This document shows positions 26,984 through 35,233 of a stretch of DNA of 64,000 nt, in pieces. Position numbers and translations under genes: made by a program. The first letter of the stretch is position 1; each line of letters opens with the position of its first letter. The notes under the pieces were generated by a model that worked only from the letters and a program-made list of their open reading frames with translations, was not told where the DNA came from and ran no database searches. This DNA comes from Thiomicrorhabdus sp033238645 (GTDB lineage Bacteria; Pseudomonadota; Gammaproteobacteria; Thiomicrospirales; Thiomicrospiraceae): contig BQXR01000007.1 in assembly GCA_033238645.1 (NCBI GenBank), positions 1-64,000 of the forward strand, written 5' to 3'.

Positions 26984-27889
26984 CTATCCGCGTGGATGAT
27001 GTTGCTGATGTAGCTTATGTAAACGTTCTTTAGCAACATGCGTATAAATTTGTGTGGTTGATAGATCACTATGGCCTAGTAGTAGTTGTACCGTTCTTAA
27101 GTCTGCTCCATGATTGATTAGATGGGTAGCAAACGCATGACGAAGCGTGTGTGGAGATAACTTATTTTGTATACCAACATCAAATGCAAGATTCTTAACC
27201 CGATGCCAAAGCGTCTGCCGAGTCATGGTACGACCAATACGAGAGATAAAAAGAGTGCTCACAAAACGACCTTTAACCAAAATAGGTCGTGACTCTTTTA
27301 TGTATCGCTCTATCCACTCTATTGCCAACTCACCCATTGGCACAATGCGCTCTTTACACCCCTTTCCGGTTACCTGAACCAGTCCTGCTGAGAGATTGAC
27401 TTGTTCAAATGGGAGATCGACCACCTCAGAAACACGCAAACCTGTTGCATACATCAGCTCAAGAATTGCACGATCCCTAATCCCTAAAGGGGTTGTCGGG
27501 TCGGGTGAATCCAGTAATTTTATAACCTGTTCTTCAGTGATCACACTAGGGATTTTTTTGGCCACTTTAGGGGATTTAAGCAGCGCGGTGGGATCTGTCT
27601 GAAATAGATCATTAACCACGCCCCATTGATAGAAGCGTTTAAGGGTAGAGAGCAGACGAGCATTACTTTTGTCACCACGCCCCCCCTGCTTAAGATCTAA
27701 AATAAAACTTTGAACTTGCTCTCGTGACACCTGATCAAAACAAGATAATTTGTTTGCGGATAGCCAAGCGTAATAAATCTGCAGATCCTTTTTATAAGCA
27801 GCAATGGTATTTGTACTAAGCCCTTCAGAGATAAGTAGGAAATTTAAAAAAGAGTCTATTTTTGGATGGATGTTAAATTGATTTTGCAT
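26984..27889 (-). CDS. xerD: Tyrosine site-specific recombinase XerD
   Basis: A 301-residue tyrosine recombinase with an N-terminal SAM-like DNA-binding domain (about 10-95) and a C-terminal catalytic domain containing R152 (TGLRVSE), H247 and R250 (SPHTLRHAFATHL), H273 (LLGHSDLSTTQ) and the nucleophile Y282. With XerC it resolves chromosome dimers at dif. The assignment as XerD rather than XerC rests on the N-terminal FLLISEGLSTNTIAAY stretch and on the dsbC neighbour. A C7-TGC motif is embedded (27680-27686) and encodes KQGGRG at about residues 67-72. Confidence 0.92.
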   Translation of the reverse strand: MQNQFNIHPKIDSFLNFLLISEGLSTNTIAAYKKDLQIYYAWLSANKLSCFDQVSREQVQSFILDLKQGGRGDKSNARLLSTLKRFYQWGVVNDLFQTDPTALLKSPKVAKKIPSVITEEQVIKLLDSPDPTTPLGIRDRAILELMYATGLRVSEVVDLPFEQVNLSAGLVQVTGKGCKERIVPMGELAIEWIERYIKESRPILVKGRFVSTLFISRIGRTMTRQTLWHRVKNLAFDVGIQNKLSPHTLRHAFATHLINHGADLRTVQLLLGHSDLSTTQIYTHVAKERLHKLHQQHHPRG

Positions 27890-27974
27890 GTTAGCAAGTA
27901 TAGCAAATCACATTATTTTAAGGGCTATGAATAAGCAGAGGTAAAGAAAGGGATCATGAGTAAATGCTGGATAC

Positions 27975-28000
27975 AAAAAACGCCCTATAAAGGGCGTTTT
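27975..28000 (-). terminator. Terminator of the rpsP-rimM-trmD-rplS operon
   Basis: On the minus strand AAAACGCCCTT / AGGGCG is followed by T6. It begins 26 bases after the rplS stop codon. Confidence 0.85.
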
Positions 28001-28026
28001 GAAAGATTAAGCCAATCGTTAGACGA

Positions 28027-28371
28027 TTATACTTTCTCTTTAATACGTGCTGCACGACCAGAAAGGTCACGTAGATAGTAAAGCTTTGCACGACGAACTG
28101 CACCACGACGCTTAACTTCAACACTATCAACTAGTGGGCTATACGTCTGGAAAGTACGCTCAACACCAATACCGTGAGAGATCTTACGCACGATAAAGTT
28201 AGAATTAATACCACGGTTCTTCTTCGCAATAACAACACCTTCATATGCCTGAAGACGCTCGTTCTTACCTTCTACAACCTTAACCTGCACAACAATTGTA
28301 TCACCAGGGTTAAACACTGGTAATTCTTTTGACATTTGCTCTGCTTCAATACGCTTAATGATATCGCTCAT
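28027..28371 (-). CDS. rplS: 50S ribosomal protein L19
   Basis: A 114-residue L19, which sits at the interface of the large and small subunits. Typical blocks: SDIIKRIEAEQM at the N-terminus, FNPGDTIVVQVKV, QAYEGVVIAKKNRG, and VKRRGAVRRAKLYYLRDLSG near the end. The open frame extends to 28398, but TGGAGAAG is placed 8-9 bases before the ATG at 28371, which is also the normal family start. It is the last gene of the conserved rpsP-rimM-trmD-rplS operon, about 120 bases after trmD. Confidence 0.96.
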   Translation of the reverse strand: MSDIIKRIEAEQMSKELPVFNPGDTIVVQVKVVEGKNERLQAYEGVVIAKKNRGINSNFIVRKISHGIGVERTFQTYSPLVDSVEVKRRGAVRRAKLYYLRDLSGRAARIKEKV

Positions 28372-28493
28372 TTTAAGCTTCTCCATAAATTGGTTCATAT
28401 TTTGAACCTGAGGACTTTTGCCCTCTAAAGTTTATTCAACATTCACTATATAAGCTGTAAACAACCTACTAATCAGAGGTTAAATCCGAATTG

Positions 28494-29183
28494 TTAACTA
28501 TTTTGGCCAGACAGTAAATCTGGTCGACGTTGCTGAGTTCGCGCTACTTTTTGAGCCTGTCTCCAAGCATCAATCTTGGCATGATTCCCTTCCATTAAAA
28601 CAGAAGGGACTTGCATGCCATCCACAACCTCAGGTCGTGTGTAGTGCGGACAATCCAGCAGTCCATCTGAAAAAGAGTCTTGCTCAGCTGACTGACTGTG
28701 GCCTAATGCACCAGGAATAAGACGAATCGCCGCATCCATTAACATCATTGCGGGGAGCTCGCCCCCACTGACCACAAAATCCCCAATACTAATCTCTTCA
28801 TCAACAGATGATTCAATTAGCCGCTCATCGACCCCTTCATAGCGGCCACAAAGCAAGGTCACATTTTTATGTAAATTCAGCTCAGCTACTTTCAGCTGAG
28901 TAAGCGGCTGGCCTTGTGGTGATAAATACACCACATGTGGCTTCTCGCCTAACTCACTCTCTATCGCGGAAAGTGTATCTTTTAACGGCTGATACATCAT
29001 GACCATTCCAGGCCCGCCTCCATAGGGACGATCATCAACCGTTTTATGTTTGTCGAGTGTAAACTCGCGAGGATTCCAGGTTTTAAGAGAGTAGAGACCA
29101 GATTGATTTGCTCGTCGACTTACACCTGACTCCGTTAATGCACTAAACATCTCAGGAAACAGAGTAATAACATCAAACCTCAC
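28494..29183 (-). CDS. trmD: tRNA (guanine37-N1)-methyltransferase TrmD
   Basis: A 229-residue SPOUT methyltransferase that makes m1G37 next to the anticodon and prevents frameshifting. The trefoil-knot motifs are visible: YLSPQGQPL (about 85-93), LLCGRYEGVDERLIE (about 110-124), SIGDFVVSGGELPAM (131-146). It is slightly shorter than the usual 240-255 residues at the C-terminus, but all core motifs are present. Its start overlaps the rimM stop region by 11 bases, indicating coupling. Confidence 0.96.
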   Translation of the reverse strand: MRFDVITLFPEMFSALTESGVSRRANQSGLYSLKTWNPREFTLDKHKTVDDRPYGGGPGMVMMYQPLKDTLSAIESELGEKPHVVYLSPQGQPLTQLKVAELNLHKNVTLLCGRYEGVDERLIESSVDEEISIGDFVVSGGELPAMMLMDAAIRLIPGALGHSQSAEQDSFSDGLLDCPHYTRPEVVDGMQVPSVLMEGNHAKIDAWRQAQKVARTQQRRPDLLSGQNS

Positions 29184-29700
29184 TGGTGTCTTCTTCCTCT
29201 TCTAACTCCCAATCAACGACGATCTGTTTCTTCTTGATATCAACGGACTGGATAAATCGTTCCATAACAAAAGGAATAAGCACTTCGCTCTCCCCCTGTA
29301 TGCGCAACACATCGTGTGCGCCAGTAACAATCATCTCTTTTACCTCACCCAACACAACATTGTCTTGCGTTATGACTTGGCAACCCACTAAATCGATCCA
29401 AAACCACCCATCATCTGAGCTTTTCAGCAGAGAACGGTCAATCGCAATCTCACAACCCATATATTCACGAGCCACATCTCGATCCGTTACATTTTCAAGT
29501 TGAGCCACCAGTGTTTTACCACCTGACTGAACTTTACTATCTATAACAGCTATTTCTCGCCACTCACCATTGAATTTAATCAACCAAGGCGAGTAACTTA
29601 ATATATTTTTTCTAGGGTCGGTATGAGAGAAAATCTTCACCCATCCGTTGACCCCAAAAATACCGTTAATCTGACCAACGATCAGTTTTTCATCAGACAT
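29173..29700 (-). CDS. rimM: 16S rRNA maturation factor RimM
   Basis: A 175-residue protein with the RimM N-domain (GQINGIFGVNGWVKIFSHTDP, about 8-28) and a C-terminal PRC-barrel (about 95-165, with VLIPFVMERFI). It helps assemble the 30S head and binds S19. It lies between rpsP and trmD in the standard order. It ends in an acidic tail (EEEEDTSEV). Confidence 0.95.
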   Translation of the reverse strand: MSDEKLIVGQINGIFGVNGWVKIFSHTDPRKNILSYSPWLIKFNGEWREIAVIDSKVQSGGKTLVAQLENVTDRDVAREYMGCEIAIDRSLLKSSDDGWFWIDLVGCQVITQDNVVLGEVKEMIVTGAHDVLRIQGESEVLIPFVMERFIQSVDIKKKQIVVDWELEEEEDTSEV

Positions 29701-29734
29701 CTATTGATCCTTATTCGATTAACGGTTTAGTAAA

Positions 29735-29977
29735 TTAAGCTTGTGCTTGCTTTACAACTGCTTTTACACGAGAACTCATTTGAGCGCCCTGTGCAATCCA
29801 GTGATCAAGACGCGCCTGATCAAGACGGATTTTTTCTTCACCACCAGTTGCTATTGGGTTATAAAAACCAACCTGCTCGATGAAACGGCCTGTTGCGCTA
29901 TAACGCTGATCAGCTACTACTAACTTGTAAAACGGACGCTTCTTAGATCCACCACGTGCTAAACGAACTACTACCAT
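29735..29977 (-). CDS. rpsP: 30S ribosomal protein S16
   Basis: An 80-residue S16 with the family opening MVVVRLARGGSKKRPFYKLV and the block GFYNPIATGGEEKIRLD. It starts the rpsP-rimM-trmD-rplS operon. AAGGAATA lies 6-7 bases before the ATG. Confidence 0.96.
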   Translation of the reverse strand: MVVVRLARGGSKKRPFYKLVVADQRYSATGRFIEQVGFYNPIATGGEEKIRLDQARLDHWIAQGAQMSSRVKAVVKQAQA

Positions 29978-30153
29978 AATATATTCCTTATTTTAATCAG
30001 GCGATGAGAGGAACTCCCCTCAACTAAATCTTCTATTTTCCACCACCAATTTGGCGAAAAGCGGGATTATACAGTTAAACACTATTAACTTCAAACATTT
30101 AATAGCAACTTAAGCCTATCTTTCCCTCTATTAAATTATCAATCCCCATGAAT

Positions 30154-30190
30154 AAAAAAAGCCTTAAGTAACGAATACTTAAAGCTTTAG
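30154..30190 (-). terminator. Terminator after ffh
   Basis: On the minus strand AAAGCTTTAAGTA / TTACTTAAGGCTTT with a short TTCG loop and a T7 run. It lies about 55 bases after the ffh stop codon. Confidence 0.8.
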
Positions 30191-30195
30191 TTAGA

Positions 30196-30214
30196 GGGGG
30201 GTTGAGCAGGGGGG
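30196..30214 (-). repeat. Double C6 motif between ffh and its terminator
   Basis: On the minus strand CCCCCCTGCTCAACCCCCC. It contains one complete C6-TGCTCA motif (30206-30214) and a second C6 tract (30196-30201). It is one of the few minus-strand copies and lies in the 3' untranslated region of ffh. Confidence 0.6.
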
Positions 30215-30245
30215 CTACCCTCTGAATCAACGACTTATCTCTAAG

Positions 30246-31631
30246 TTATTTCATTCCTGGTGGTAGTCCACCCATACCGCCCATTCCTGGCGGAAGCTTA
30301 CCTGCGAGACCACGCATCATATTTTTCATACCGCCTTTCGACATCTTCTTCATCATCTTCTGCATCTGAGTAAACTGTTTAAGTAGCTTATTTACATCCT
30401 GTACTTGCGTACCAGACCCCATTGCAATACGACGCTTACGAGAACCTTTAATGACCGCAGGAAACATACGCTCTTTACGGGTCATAGAGTTAATAATCGC
30501 TTCTAAACGTTTAAACTCTTTCTCAGCAACATCACCACTAATCTGATCTTTCATCTGGCTCATGCCAGGTAGCTTGCCCATTAAGCCGCCAACGCCGCCC
30601 ATATTTTTAATCTGCTGTAGCTGTTCTAAAAAATCTTCTAGATCAAATGCACCTGACTTCTGGATTTTAGCAGCAAACTTAGCGGCTTTCTTTTGATCAA
30701 TCTTAGATTCGGCTTCTTCAATCAGGCTAAGAACATCACCCATACCTAAGATTCGGCCAGCCATACGATCAGGGTGGAACGGCTCTAATGCATCAACCTT
30801 TTCACCCGAACCAATAAATTTAATTGGCTTACCAGTAATCTCACGAATAGACAGTGCAGCACCACCTCGTGCATCACCATCAGTCTTTGTTAAGATCACA
30901 CCTGTTAACGGTAGAGCATCATTAAAGGCTTTAGCGGTATTGGCAGCATCCTGCCCTGTCATTGAATCTACGACAAAAAGCGTTTCACAAGGGTTAATAC
31001 TATTATGCAGATTTTTGATCTCTAGCATCATGTCGTCATCAATATGCAAGCGACCTGCTGTATCGAGGATCAGAATATCTGCAAACTGCTTTTTAGCTTC
31101 TGCATGCGCATTACGTGCAATATCGATTGGATCTTGATCTGCTGAAGAGGGATAGAACAAAACATCAATCTGTTCAGCCAGTGTTTCAAGCTGTTTAATC
31201 GCTGCAGGACGATAAACATCAGCAGAAACCACCATGATTTTTTTCTTATCACGCTCTTTTAAAAGCTTAGCCAACTTAGCAACAGAGGTCGTTTTACCCG
31301 CCCCTTGCAAACCCGCCACCATAATGACTGCTGGGGGCTCCACATTAAAGTTTAAAGGCTCAGCTTCTGAACCCATTACTTCTGTAAGCTGCTCGCGTAC
31401 AATTTTAACAAAGGCTTGCCCAGGGTTTAAGCTTGTCGCAACCTCTTGACCAATGGATCTTTCCTGTACCTTGGCGATAAAAGTTTTGATAACAGGCAGA
31501 GCTACATCTGCCTCAAGCAACGCTCTACGCACATCTCTAAGTGCATCCTTAACATTCGCTTCAGTTAAGCGCCCTTGCCCACGGATGGTTTTAAAGGTTT
31601 TCGTCAAACGATCTGACAGATTGTCAAACAT
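30246..31631 (-). CDS. ffh: Signal recognition particle protein Ffh
   Basis: A 461-residue SRP54 GTPase that, with 4.5S RNA and FtsY, targets nascent membrane proteins. The N domain is 1-85. The G domain has GLQGAGKTTSVAKLA (about 103-117), DTAGRLHIDD, TKTDGDARGG and the closing GSGEKVDALEPFHPDR. The methionine-rich M domain fills about 325-461 and ends in GGMGGLPPGMK. It is transcribed alone, back-to-back with ypjD. Confidence 0.97.
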   Translation of the reverse strand: MFDNLSDRLTKTFKTIRGQGRLTEANVKDALRDVRRALLEADVALPVIKTFIAKVQERSIGQEVATSLNPGQAFVKIVREQLTEVMGSEAEPLNFNVEPPAVIMVAGLQGAGKTTSVAKLAKLLKERDKKKIMVVSADVYRPAAIKQLETLAEQIDVLFYPSSADQDPIDIARNAHAEAKKQFADILILDTAGRLHIDDDMMLEIKNLHNSINPCETLFVVDSMTGQDAANTAKAFNDALPLTGVILTKTDGDARGGAALSIREITGKPIKFIGSGEKVDALEPFHPDRMAGRILGMGDVLSLIEEAESKIDQKKAAKFAAKIQKSGAFDLEDFLEQLQQIKNMGGVGGLMGKLPGMSQMKDQISGDVAEKEFKRLEAIINSMTRKERMFPAVIKGSRKRRIAMGSGTQVQDVNKLLKQFTQMQKMMKKMSKGGMKNMMRGLAGKLPPGMGGMGGLPPGMK

Positions 31632-31729
31632 ACTAAACTCCTAAACAATACACGCCTAAATTGCCACAATCCTGCTTGGATGTTGCTTTTTAAGTCGTTG
31701 CAGTCTTCAATTCAAAAAATAATTCCGCT

Positions 31730-31735
31730 ATTATA
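31730..31735 (-). promoter_or_regulatory. -10 element of ffh
   Basis: A perfect TATAAT on the minus strand inside a 19-base palindrome (TTCCGCTA-T-TAGCGGAA, 31723-31741), about 95 bases before the ffh start. No canonical -35 is seen. The palindrome could also act as an operator. Confidence 0.45.
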
Positions 31736-31782
31736 GCGGAAATGTTTAATACTTTTGCTTTCATAGTTAGGCAACTTTAAAT

Positions 31783-31951
31783 TACATGAGACCTTTGTAC
31801 GAGTGGGGTGCTGGATAAAAATGAGATCAAATTATTCTAATTGAGGCGGAAAATACTGTGAATAGCTAGCTATTCACAAGTTTGCCAACAAAAATTAGGA
31901 GAGTTTTAGCCATTTTTATCCGTACATTCACTCGTGCAAAGGTCTCTACAT
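31783..31951. mobile_element. MITE-like palindromic element with target duplication
   Basis: The element proper is 31788-31946 (159 bp). Its ends are inverted repeats: left GAGACCTTTGTACGAGTG, and the right end read on the other strand GAGACCTTTGCACGAGTG, 17 of 18 identical. A further match, GGATAAAAATG, lies about 25-36 bases in on each arm. Homology between arms continues, weaker, to a perfect 22-bp palindrome at the centre (31857-31878). Directly outside both ends is TACAT (31783-31787 and 31947-31951), a 5-bp direct repeat expected of transposition. It has no coding capacity, so it must have been moved by a transposase encoded elsewhere. It sits in the ffh-ypjD intergenic region. Confidence 0.88.
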
Positions 31952-31992
31952 GTGTAAACTATGTCCCTCTTATCATTCAAGGTTTGGTTTTT

Positions 31993-32787
31993 ATGTTACT
32001 TAGTGGATTCAGCGCTCTATTAGCCAGTCTCTTATACTTATATGCTAGTTCACTCATTTGGAGAAAGATTCAAGGCCGAACAACAGCAGACATTCGCCCT
32101 AAAGTCATTAAAGTTGCTTTTGCTGCGATGATAATCCATGCCTTTGCACTGAGTACTACCCTATGGGGTGAAAATACCATCAACTTCAACATGGGAAATG
32201 GTCTGTCCTTAGTTGCCTTGCTTGGAGGCATTATCTTACTGATTACCTGTATCAATAAGACCACTGAGACGCTAGGGATCTTTATCTACCCTTTAGCCGC
32301 ATTAACCACGCTACTTCCTCAAGCCTTTGACACCAGTACACCACTTCCGTTTGTTTTAGGTAGCCACGTGCTTATCTCAATTGCGGCCTACAGCATTATG
32401 GGGATCGCCACCGCGCAAGCTATCTTATACGGGGTACAAGAGCGTCGCTTTAGAACCAAAAAACTCAGCTCTTTAATGAAAGCCCTGCCACCTTTACAGG
32501 TGATGGAGAATACCCTAATTCAACTTGTTTTGATTGGTTTTATCTTTTTAAGTTTTGCGTTAATTAGTGGCTTCTTTTTTATTGAAGACATCTTTGCACA
32601 ACATCTTATTCACAAGACCTTCTTCGCCATTCTCTCTTGGTTTGCCTACGGCATCTTTCTATTTGGGCACTTTCAATACGGCTGGCGCGGTCAAAAAGCC
32701 GCACGTTATACCATCTGGGCTTACTTTCTATTGATTCTTAGCTTTATTGGTACTCAAATCATCCTATCGACACTAGGTTACGCTTAA
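31993..32787 (+). CDS. ypjD: CcsA/YpjD-like inner-membrane protein
   Basis: A 264-residue polytopic protein of the cytochrome c assembly (CcsA/CcmC) superfamily, matching E. coli YpjD in length, in its usual position beside ffh. Eight membrane segments are visible and the family block LISIAAYSIMGIATAQAILY is present; a histidine-bearing loop (GSHVLI) precedes it. Its precise role is unknown; heme handling is inferred from the superfamily. The open frame reaches back to 31882, but that part reads through the MITE end, so I use the ATG at 31993, with AAGG about 9 bases upstream. The insertion lies just before the gene and may have altered its leader. Confidence 0.85.
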   Translation: MLLSGFSALLASLLYLYASSLIWRKIQGRTTADIRPKVIKVAFAAMIIHAFALSTTLWGENTINFNMGNGLSLVALLGGIILLITCINKTTETLGIFIYPLAALTTLLPQAFDTSTPLPFVLGSHVLISIAAYSIMGIATAQAILYGVQERRFRTKKLSSLMKALPPLQVMENTLIQLVLIGFIFLSFALISGFFFIEDIFAQHLIHKTFFAILSWFAYGIFLFGHFQYGWRGQKAARYTIWAYFLLILSFIGTQIILSTLGYA

Positions 32788-32830
32788 GATATCAAGCGTC
32801 AGTCACAAAGCCAAATAGTTTCTCTGTAAA

Positions 32831-32863
32831 TTCAATTAGTTAGCTAAAAGCTAATTAATTGAA
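32831..32863. repeat. Strong 15-bp hairpin between ypjD and the CNNM gene
   Basis: TTCAATTAGTTAGCT and AGCTAATTAATTGAA pair with one mismatch over a three-base loop. There is no following T run, so it is not a standard terminator. It could stabilise a 3' end or be a small insertion remnant. Confidence 0.5.
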
Positions 32864-32953
32864 TTTTGAATCATGAAGATTTCTATTCGGGGCTTTTTTC
32901 AGGCTCCATAAACCGTTATAATCTCTCTCCATTAATAACCATATGACACTACA

Positions 32954-34228
32954 TTGAACTCGTTAGACATCTCTATTCTTTTCGGAATATTAATCCTACT
33001 TATCATTCTTTCCGCTCTATTCTCTAGCTCCGAGACCAGCATGATGGCGCTTAATCGCTATCGCCTAAAACACCAAGCCAAGTCTGGCCACAAAGGCGCT
33101 ATTAAAGCACAAAAGCTATTAAAAAAACCAGACCGTCTACTTGGTGTTATTTTACTGGGCAATAACTTTGTAAATATCTTTGCCTCCTCTATCGCTACCA
33201 TTATCGCTATGAAGCTAATGGGTGAAGCGGGTATTGCGCTAGCGGCAGGTTTACTAACCCTTGTTGTCTTGATATTTGCCGAGGTCGCTCCAAAAACCTT
33301 AGCAGCACTCTACCCTGAAAAAATCGCCTATCCAGCAGCTTATGTCTTAACCCCCCTGCTCAAAATTCTTTCACCAGTTGTTTGGTTTGTAAACTTCTTC
33401 GCTAACGGCCTTTTACGCCTATTTCGCATCAATACTACACATGCAGATGATCAGCACTCTCTCTCCCATGAAGAGCTACAAACCCTGATTGATGAAGCTA
33501 CCAGCCAACTACCAGATCAGTACCGTTCAATGCTCTCAAGTGTTCTACAACTTGAAACGGTGACTGTTGAAGATGTCATGATTCCAAAGCAGGATATCTA
33601 TGCAGTTGATGTCTCACAGCCTATCGATAAGATTCTTCAAGCAATCAAGAAATCACCCTATACCCGAATCCCGCTTTATAGAGGTTCATTAGATGAAGAT
33701 CTTGTTGGCATACTGAACCTACGTCGCATCCTACCGTTACTCATGACAAAAGATGTATCACTTAAAGACATCATTAAAATTACCCGTCCCGCTTACTTTG
33801 TCCCAGAAACAACCTCTTTAAATGTTCAGCTGGCCAAATTCAATGACAATAAACGCAGAATGGCACTTATCGTAGATGAGTATGGTGACTTGCAAGGCTT
33901 ACTAACCATGGAAGATCTGCTGGAAGAGATTGTTGGTAAACTCTCTACCGATGCCAAGGCAAAACCTGAAGAAGAGAGTGTTGCTATTCACGATGATGGC
34001 ACCATGACGATTGATGCTTCTGAATTCATTCGTGATCTTAACAAGGAGTACAAATTAACACTGCCTACAAATGGACCAAAGACCCTTAACGGACTAATCC
34101 AAGAAGAGCTTGAAAACCTACCCATTCCAGGCATCTGTATTAAAGTCGATGGCTATACATTAGAGGTTATAAAAACCTCACATAATGCCGTTGAGCTGGT
34201 GAAATTAACCCCCCCTACTGAAGATTAA
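32954..34228 (+). CDS. CNNM/CorC-type membrane protein with CBS pair
   Basis: A 424-residue protein with a DUF21/CNNM membrane domain (about 1-180, opening with LSALFSSSETSMMALNRYRL), two CBS domains (about 200-325, VMIPKQDIYAVD and RRMALIVDEYGDLQGLLTMEDL) and a C-terminal CorC/HlyC domain. Relatives (E. coli YfjD/CorB) are implicated in magnesium export or cobalt resistance. The gene opens with TTG at 32954: no in-frame ATG or GTG lies upstream, and the N-terminal helix would be lost from later starts. The ffh-ypjD-CNNM neighbourhood is conserved in the class. The C6-TGCTCAAAATTC motif is inside the gene at 33351. Confidence 0.88.
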   Translation: MNSLDISILFGILILLIILSALFSSSETSMMALNRYRLKHQAKSGHKGAIKAQKLLKKPDRLLGVILLGNNFVNIFASSIATIIAMKLMGEAGIALAAGLLTLVVLIFAEVAPKTLAALYPEKIAYPAAYVLTPLLKILSPVVWFVNFFANGLLRLFRINTTHADDQHSLSHEELQTLIDEATSQLPDQYRSMLSSVLQLETVTVEDVMIPKQDIYAVDVSQPIDKILQAIKKSPYTRIPLYRGSLDEDLVGILNLRRILPLLMTKDVSLKDIIKITRPAYFVPETTSLNVQLAKFNDNKRRMALIVDEYGDLQGLLTMEDLLEEIVGKLSTDAKAKPEEESVAIHDDGTMTIDASEFIRDLNKEYKLTLPTNGPKTLNGLIQEELENLPIPGICIKVDGYTLEVIKTSHNAVELVKLTPPTED

Positions 34229-34241
34229 GAGGCCTTAGAAG

Positions 34242-35048
34242 ATGCCTAGTTCTCCTTTTACAAATAACACACAATGGCAACAACTTAAGAGCGGTATTAT
34301 TCAGCTTGCTAAAACAGAAGTACTCAAACGCTTTGAGCAAGTCTCTGCTGAGGTAAAGCCAGATGGCTCCCTGCTCACCGAAGCCGATACACAAATGCAG
34401 ATTCAGACCCAAGCCTTTCTTGAGAAGAACTGGCCTGAGTTTGCATTTTTAGGCGAAGAGTCTCCCATTGAAGAGCAAGAAGCCGCAATGAACAGTGCAG
34501 GTGGTTGCTGGATTTTAGACCCTGTGGATGGCACCAGTAACTTTGCCATTGGTGTTCCATTTTACTCTGTCTCCTTGGCACTGATGATTCAAGGAAAAAT
34601 TGTTGCAGGTTTGGTCTATGACCCTTCACGCAATGAGATGTTTGCCGCTAGAGCTGGGTTAGGAGCTGAGTTGAATAATCAGCCCCTTATTGCTGGTACA
34701 GCTAAAACTGCTTTAAACCAGTGCAGCAGTATTGTTGACTTTAAACGCCTACAAGCACCACTGGCAACTCGCCTAGCAACTCAAGCACCTTACTATTCAC
34801 AACGTAGTTTTGGCTCAGTTGCTTTGGACTGGTGTTGGATCGCAGCAGGTCGAGGTCAGGTTTATTTGCACGGTGCACAAAATATCTGGGACTATGCTGC
34901 GGGTTGGCTAATATTAGAAGAAGCAGGTGGTGTTAGCAGTACCTTGGACAAAGAAACGGTACTACTTGCAAAAGTAGTAAAACGTTCTGCTGTAGCTGCA
35001 ACAACAGAATCTTTGTTTACTGAGTGGCAAACCTTTTTACACGCTTAG
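34242..35048 (+). CDS. Inositol monophosphatase family protein
   Basis: A 268-residue metal-dependent phosphomonoesterase of the IMPase superfamily. Metal and phosphate motifs are present: GEES (71-74), DPVDGTSNF (93-101) and WDYAAGWLILEEAGG near residue 216. These could fit SuhB-like inositol phosphatase, HisN or CysQ; sequence features do not settle the substrate. It follows the CNNM gene by 13 bases with GAGG before ATG, so co-transcription is likely. The C7-TAC motif lies at the end of the upstream gene. Confidence 0.88.
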   Translation: MPSSPFTNNTQWQQLKSGIIQLAKTEVLKRFEQVSAEVKPDGSLLTEADTQMQIQTQAFLEKNWPEFAFLGEESPIEEQEAAMNSAGGCWILDPVDGTSNFAIGVPFYSVSLALMIQGKIVAGLVYDPSRNEMFAARAGLGAELNNQPLIAGTAKTALNQCSSIVDFKRLQAPLATRLATQAPYYSQRSFGSVALDWCWIAAGRGQVYLHGAQNIWDYAAGWLILEEAGGVSSTLDKETVLLAKVVKRSAVAATTESLFTEWQTFLHA

Positions 35049-35091
35049 TAGTTCTATGGTGCACCAAATTATGCGCCACAAACCTTCCCCT

Positions 35092-35102
35092 CCCCCCCCC
35101 CC
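35092..35102 (+). repeat. C11 homopolymer in the IMPase-DoxX intergenic region
   Basis: CCCCT followed by eleven C, then TCCAATTAGAGC. It is the longest homopolymer in the window and about 130 bases upstream of the doxX start. Such tracts slip in replication and in sequencing, so the exact length is uncertain. Confidence 0.7.
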
Positions 35103-35233
35103 TCCAATTAGAGCTTAACGTCATAGCTCATATTTATTTATATTTTCTTGAAAGGAAATCCTCACTGCTCTGGTCTTTATTGATAACAACTCTTTGACTT
35201 TACAAGAGTGAAATCAATTAAAGGGATTTAACC

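Noticed and set aside
31857..31878. Operator for a transcription factor at the 22-bp palindrome
   Set aside because: The palindrome lies exactly at the centre of the inverted-repeat element, so it is explained by that element.
31882..31992. N-terminal extension of ypjD from 31882
   Set aside because: This part reads through the right arm of the MITE, gives residues unlike the family and makes the protein longer than its relatives. The ATG at 31993 gives the normal length.
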